Assembly: GCF_050271975.1 (NCBI RefSeq) | Contig: NZ_CP189850.1 | Location: forward strand, 1,860,001 to 1,924,000 | Origin: Litorimonas sp947503715 | Lineage (GTDB): Bacteria; Pseudomonadota; Alphaproteobacteria; Caulobacterales; Maricaulaceae | DNA length: 64,000 nt | Reading direction: 5' to 3' | Part shown: in pieces, positions 58,095-64,000 of the stretch | Numbering within the stretch: the stretch's first letter is position 1 | Layout of the letters: every line of letters starts with the position of its first letter | Program-made: the position numbers and the translations under genes | Notes under the pieces: model-generated | Seen by the model: the letters and a program-made list of their open reading frames with translations, nothing else | What the model was told of the DNA's origin: nothing | Databases searched by the model: none

Positions 58095-59672
58095 ATGAAT
58101 ATCCAAGTTGATCCGGCCAAAATGGTCAAATCCTCCGCACGTCCCACGGCCATCGTTGTGGGCGCTGGTTTTGGTGGCATCGCGCTCGCCATCCGTTTGC
58201 AGGCCATGGGATTCCAGACGACGCTGCTCGACAATCGGGATAAGCCGGGCGGCCGCGCCTATGTTTACGAAATGGGTGGGTTCAAATTTGATGGCGGGCC
58301 GACCGTTATCACCGACCCCGATTGCCTCGAAGAACTCTTCACGGTCGCGGGCCGCGAGATGAAGGACTATGTCGAGCTGCTGCCCGTAGACCCGTTCTAC
58401 CGCCTGCAATGGGAAGACGGCGAAGTCCTCGATTACAATAATGATCAGGATTTCCTCGAAGAACAAATCCGGTCCCGCAATCCCGATGATGTCGAAGGCT
58501 ACCGGAAATTTCTCGCCTATTCGCAGGAGCTTTACCGCGAGGGTTATGAGAAGCTCGGCACGACGGCTTTCCTGAAAATGAGCCAGATGTTCGCCGCCGC
58601 CCCTCAACTCGTCCGCCTTCGTGCGGACCGGAGTGTTTATGCGCAAGTCTCCAAATTTGTGAAGGATGAGAAGACGCGGCAGCTCCTCTCCTTCCAATCG
58701 CTCCTCGTCGGCGGTAACCCGTTTGCGACTTCCGCGATTTACGGCCTCATCCATGCATTGGAGCGCAAGGGCGGTGTCTGGTTCGCCAAGGGCGGGACGG
58801 GCGCACTCGTCGCAGGTTTGGTCAGCCTTTTCAAGGATATTGGCGGCGACGTCCGTCTGAACTCCGAGGTCACAGATATCCATACAGAAGGCGACCGCGT
58901 GACGGGCGTAACAACCGCGGATGGATGGACACAGGACGCAGATCTGGTGGCCAGCAATGCGGATGTCGTGCACACCTATCAGCAACTTTTGCGCAAGCAT
59001 AAGCGCGGCGCGAAATACGGCAAAGCCCTGACCAAGAAGCGCCATTCCATGTCGCTTTTCGTAATCTATTTCGGGCTCGACATCCCGACGCCGGAACATC
59101 TGAAACATCACATCATTCTCTTCGGGCAGCGTTATAAGGAATTGATTGCCGAGATTTTCGGGAAGGGTGGCAAGCTCTCGGATGATTTCTCGCTCTACCT
59201 CCACGCGCCTTCTGTTACGGATTCTACGATGTCGCCGGAAGGGAAATCCGCCTATTACGTGCTCGCGCCTGTTCCGCATCTGGGTCACGCCGATCTGGAT
59301 TGGGACGAGATTGGGCCGGCCTATGCGCAGAAGATCCTCGACTATCTGGAAGAACACGCAATTCCCGGATTGAACGATCATTTGGAAGTTATGCATACGC
59401 TGACGCCCTTCGGGTTCCGCGACGAGATGAACTCCCATCTCGGCAGTGCTTTCTCGGTCGAACCGATCCTGACGCAATCGGCCTGGTTCCGTCCGCATAA
59501 CCGCGATGATGTCATCGACAATATGTATATTACCGGCGCAGGGACACATCCGGGCGCAGGCGTTCCTGGCGTTGTCGGCGCGGCGAAGGCGACAGCCGGG
59601 GTGATTGAGGACGATTTTGCAGGCGTGCTATCCAAAGCTAAAGCTTCCGGAGACTGGCCGCCCAATACATAG
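58095..59672 (+). CDS. crtI: Phytoene desaturase CrtI
   Basis: CrtI introduces the double bonds that turn phytoene into lycopene, the CrtY substrate. The N-terminal FAD fold reads IVVGAGFGGIALAIRLQAMG, followed by DNRDKPGGRAYVYEMGGFKFDGG, and the C-terminal FAD motif is YITGAGTHPGAGVPGVVGAAK. The 525-aa length is typical of proteobacterial CrtI. Phytoene synthase (crtB) is not adjacent and not in the window, so it must be encoded elsewhere for the pathway to work. Confidence 0.96.
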   Translation: MNIQVDPAKMVKSSARPTAIVVGAGFGGIALAIRLQAMGFQTTLLDNRDKPGGRAYVYEMGGFKFDGGPTVITDPDCLEELFTVAGREMKDYVELLPVDPFYRLQWEDGEVLDYNNDQDFLEEQIRSRNPDDVEGYRKFLAYSQELYREGYEKLGTTAFLKMSQMFAAAPQLVRLRADRSVYAQVSKFVKDEKTRQLLSFQSLLVGGNPFATSAIYGLIHALERKGGVWFAKGGTGALVAGLVSLFKDIGGDVRLNSEVTDIHTEGDRVTGVTTADGWTQDADLVASNADVVHTYQQLLRKHKRGAKYGKALTKKRHSMSLFVIYFGLDIPTPEHLKHHIILFGQRYKELIAEIFGKGGKLSDDFSLYLHAPSVTDSTMSPEGKSAYYVLAPVPHLGHADLDWDEIGPAYAQKILDYLEEHAIPGLNDHLEVMHTLTPFGFRDEMNSHLGSAFSVEPILTQSAWFRPHNRDDVIDNMYITGAGTHPGAGVPGVVGAAKATAGVIEDDFAGVLSKAKASGDWPPNT

Positions 59673-59703
59673 TCGGAGCTCAATGACTTAATAGGAGGAC
59701 TGC

Positions 59704-60216
59704 ATGTCCACACTCTCAATGTCCAATGCCGTCCAAGCCCTGCCACGCCTGCTGGATAATCTCGCCCATCTTCTGCGCAAGGCGGAAGCCAATGCTGCGG
59801 AGCGTGGCATCGAGGCGGAGGTCTTTCTGAATGCGCGGCTGGCGCCGGATATGTGGCCATTGGCGAAACAGGTCCAGACCTGCGCCGAACTCGCTAAGAA
59901 TGCGCCGTTCCGCATCGCGGGAATTGAGCCGCCGAGCTATGAGGGAGCACCAACGAATTTCGAGGAATGTTTCGAAGTACTGGAGACAGCCAAAGCGGAT
60001 ATGGCGAAAGTGACAGCCGCGGATCTGGACGGCAAGGAAAGCCGCGAATTTTCCGTCAAGATGGGCCCGCGCGGTGAAATGGATTTCACGGGTATTTCCT
60101 ATCTTTCGGGCTTCACTCTTCCCAATATCCACTTCCACGTGACAACGGTTTATAACCTCCTCCGTCATAACGGTGTGCCCTTGGGTAAGATAGATTACTT
60201 CGGCGGTGGCCTCTAG
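59704..60216 (+). CDS. DUF1993 family protein
   Basis: This is a DUF1993 protein, a DinB-like four-helix family of unknown function. Features are LPRLLDNLAHLLRKAEANA, RLAPDMWPLAKQVQTCAELAK, and the C-terminal NIHFHVTTVYNLLRHNGVPLGKIDYFGG with conserved histidines where DinB-like proteins bind metal. AGGAGG lies 6 bases before the ATG. It follows crtI by 31 bases on the same strand and is probably co-transcribed; a role in carotenoid metabolism is not implied. Confidence 0.85.
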   Translation: MSTLSMSNAVQALPRLLDNLAHLLRKAEANAAERGIEAEVFLNARLAPDMWPLAKQVQTCAELAKNAPFRIAGIEPPSYEGAPTNFEECFEVLETAKADMAKVTAADLDGKESREFSVKMGPRGEMDFTGISYLSGFTLPNIHFHVTTVYNLLRHNGVPLGKIDYFGGGL

Positions 60217-60665
60217 CGGCAGACAAGCGAAAGGTGCGACCGACGATCTGCGCGTGCGGCGGGGTGTTCAAATAATAAGCGGGACGTCCGCGTGGTGACC
60301 TCCCGCGATGGGGAAACCAGAGAGAAAAAAGTTTTTACGCAAGAGGCCAAGCGCGTGAGACTGGTAAAGTGGTCGGCGATACCGTTACTTATCCAAATCT
60401 CTGAGCCTATCGGTTGTAAATCGACAAACTCATGACGCTTTGTGTATTTGGCTGACGCCAATTACACTGCCACGCGGTAGCGGTTTTTGAAGAAACGGCC
60501 GGTCGAATAAACCCCGGAGTCCACCCACTTGGAATGGCCGGTCGGCTCTCGTTTCTAAAAGTCCGGCACAGTCCGGCTTCTCACAGCCGGATGCTCAACC
60601 CCACCATCTTTCAGTACCAGCAAGCGAGGCCCCGCCTGTCCCGTGTCTGAAAGAACAGATTGAAT
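60217..60665 (-). repeat. Long dispersed repeat with conserved RNA-like structure, copy B
   Basis: Read on the minus strand from 60665 to about 60217, this matches the plus-strand element at 24165-24620. The 5' 200 bases align almost without gaps; the 3' half aligns in blocks (for example TGAGATTTGG at about 60396-60405, CTCACGCGC at about 60353-60361 and CCACGCGGAC near 60289-60298). It abuts the DUF1993 gene end to end. Together with 60718-60862 and 60920-61026 it explains nearly all of the 884 bases between DUF1993 and uvrA. Confidence 0.82.
60482..60654 (-). ncRNA. Candidate structured RNA domain, copy B
   Basis: On the minus strand: helix I CTGAAAGA/TCTTTCAG (60647-60654 with 60607-60614); helix II CAGGC/GCTTG (60634-60638 with 60621-60625); helix III CCGGCT/AGCCGG (60585-60590 with 60573-60578); helix IV GAAACG/CGTTTC (60550-60555 with 60492-60497); helix V CCA/TGG (60535-60537 with 60521-60523). 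Copy A has CAGGT/ACCTG, GAACG/CGTTC and CTG/CAG at II, IV and V: different bases, same pairing. No terminator is apparent downstream, unlike copy A. Confidence 0.5.
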
Positions 60666-60717
60666 ATGGCACAGGTTTTATAAGTGCTGGGGTATTCTCT
60701 CAAAACTTTCGTCAACT

Positions 60718-60862
60718 GTTCCTGGACTTGATCCGGGACCCATGCGACTCTGGTGCAAGTTGTGACGGTGAAGATGGAGATAACCGATTGTTCCGTAGGA
60801 ATACTTTAATACAACGCCCAATGAGAACTTATGCGCATGGGTCCCGGGTCGAGCCCGGGAAC
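60718..60862. repeat. 145-bp palindromic element with 29-bp inverted ends
   Basis: The left end (GTTCCTGGACTTGATCCGGG, then ACCCATGCG) and the right end, read in reverse (GTTCCCGGGCTCGACCCGGG, then ACCCATGCG), agree at 25 of 29 positions. The centre is unique sequence without a reading frame. Palindromes around a CCGGACTTGATCCGGG core are common intergenic repeats in alphaproteobacteria. It lies between the short element and copy B of the long repeat, and locus A has nothing equivalent, so it probably inserted there later. Confidence 0.8.
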
Positions 60863-60919
60863 ACAATACGCTGAAATCTTGCATAAGCGGGGATTAAGTT
60901 TTTCGCCACCCACCACACC

Positions 60920-61026
60920 GTCATCCCGACGCCAATGGATGAGGGACCTATCGCCTGTAAACGAAACCTAAAGCTCTGTAATCGTTAGGCCCCGCATCAG
61001 CGCCCTGCGGGCTGGTGCGGCGTGAC
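60920..61026 (-). repeat. Short palindromic intergenic element, locus B
   Basis: This is the partner of 23971-24084 on the opposite strand. Ends are GTCATCCCGAC on the left and GCGGCGTGAC on the right. Shared blocks on the minus strand include GCGGGGCCTAACGATTACA and GCGATAGGTCC. It is 7 bases shorter than the locus A copy. In both loci it precedes the long repeat in the same relative orientation. Confidence 0.78.
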
Positions 61027-61100
61027 AATTGGGAGAGCTACGGAAAATCTCGAGAGACTACCAAACTTGAAATCATTCACAGTCTATCCAGGTTTTGCGA

Positions 61101-63953
<2,853 letters not shown>

Positions 63954-63967
63954 GGGGAAGGGTCTCG

Positions 63968-63982
63968 GTTCTTAACAGGTTA
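63968..63982 (-). promoter_or_regulatory. Near-consensus LexA box upstream of uvrA
   Basis: On the plus strand GTTC (63968-63971) is followed by 7 bases and GTTA (63979-63982), one mismatch from the alphaproteobacterial GTTC-N7-GTTC. It ends 15 bases before the uvrA start, so a bound repressor would block an adjacent promoter. uvrA is a classical SOS gene, which raises the prior; the mismatch and the short distance lower confidence. Confidence 0.45.
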
Positions 63983-64000
63983 TCTACGCGCGGGCGTGGA

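Noticed and set aside
56811..59549. A 912-codon open frame on the minus strand opposite crtY and crtI
   Set aside because: It is entirely antisense to two well-defined carotenoid genes, has no family motif and spans their junction; it is a codon-bias shadow.
60213..60461. An 82-codon minus-strand frame in the 3' half of long repeat copy B
   Set aside because: The matching part of copy A contains stop codons and indels, and there is no ribosome site; the conservation looks like RNA or DNA repeat, not protein.

Overview
This is a single contig from an alphaproteobacterium, read as a continuous chromosomal stretch with no rRNA, tRNA, CRISPR array, prophage or transposase gene visible. The gene order eno-ftsB-pdhABC-lpd-lipA-coq10, then cinA/ispDF, dusB, ntrBC, ntrYX, trkAH, hfq and hflX is an alphaproteobacterial signature. 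The presence of CckA, a lipoylated E1-beta subunit (PdhB), an alphaproteobacterial DksA with one cysteine, a GTTC-N7-GTTC LexA box before recA and a crtY-crtI pair all fit. My best guess (inference only) is the Maricaulales (Hyphomonadaceae/Robiginitomaculaceae).

Layout. 1-5490: end of the nuo operon (nuoJ tail, nuoK, L, M, N), followed without a gap by birA, coaX, rnj (RNase J) and mce. 9200-12362: a QEGLA/DUF1704 metallopeptidase, a MoxR ATPase and DksA, separated by three copies of a small triple-hairpin repeat. 12364-16717: two paralogous DUF885 lipoprotein peptidases with a zinc-ribbon membrane protein between them. 16821-23893: cckA, SOS-controlled recA, alaS and arfB. 23894-24718: a repeat-rich gap upstream of rpmF. 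24719-34342: rpmF, eno, ftsB and the pyruvate dehydrogenase locus, which carries three embedded extra genes, one of them clearly low in G+C. 34353-38174: an acyltransferase and a 7TM sensor kinase/LuxR regulator pair inserted between lpd and lipA. 38308-48553: lipA, coq10, cinA, ispDF, dusB and the ntrBC-ntrYX cluster. 48577-53881: trkA, trkH, hfq, hflX and mazG. 53878-56523: ccmD, C, B, A on the minus strand and ccmE divergently. 56892-60216: crtY, crtI and a DUF1993 gene. 60217-61100: a second repeat-rich gap. 61101-63953: uvrA.

Most of the window is ordinary housekeeping. The most interesting material is non-coding. Two roughly 450-bp copies of one element lie 36 kb apart in opposite orientation (24165-24620 and 60217-60665). 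Their 5' halves differ in sequence, but the differences preserve base pairing at several helices, which points to a structured RNA rather than a decaying repeat. Each copy is preceded by the same short palindromic element, so a composite unit has been duplicated. A second, unrelated family of three triple-hairpin elements sits in gene-end spacers at 9.2-12.4 kb and shows the same kind of pairing-preserving variation.

Two protein-level oddities stand out. NtrC and NtrX both lack the GAFTGA sigma-54 contact motif, so neither is expected to be a classical sigma-54 activator. An AT-rich orphan gene is wedged, overlapping, between pdhB and pdhC. Starts were chosen from homologous N-termini, Shine-Dalgarno spacing and stop/start overlaps; several are GTG or TTG.
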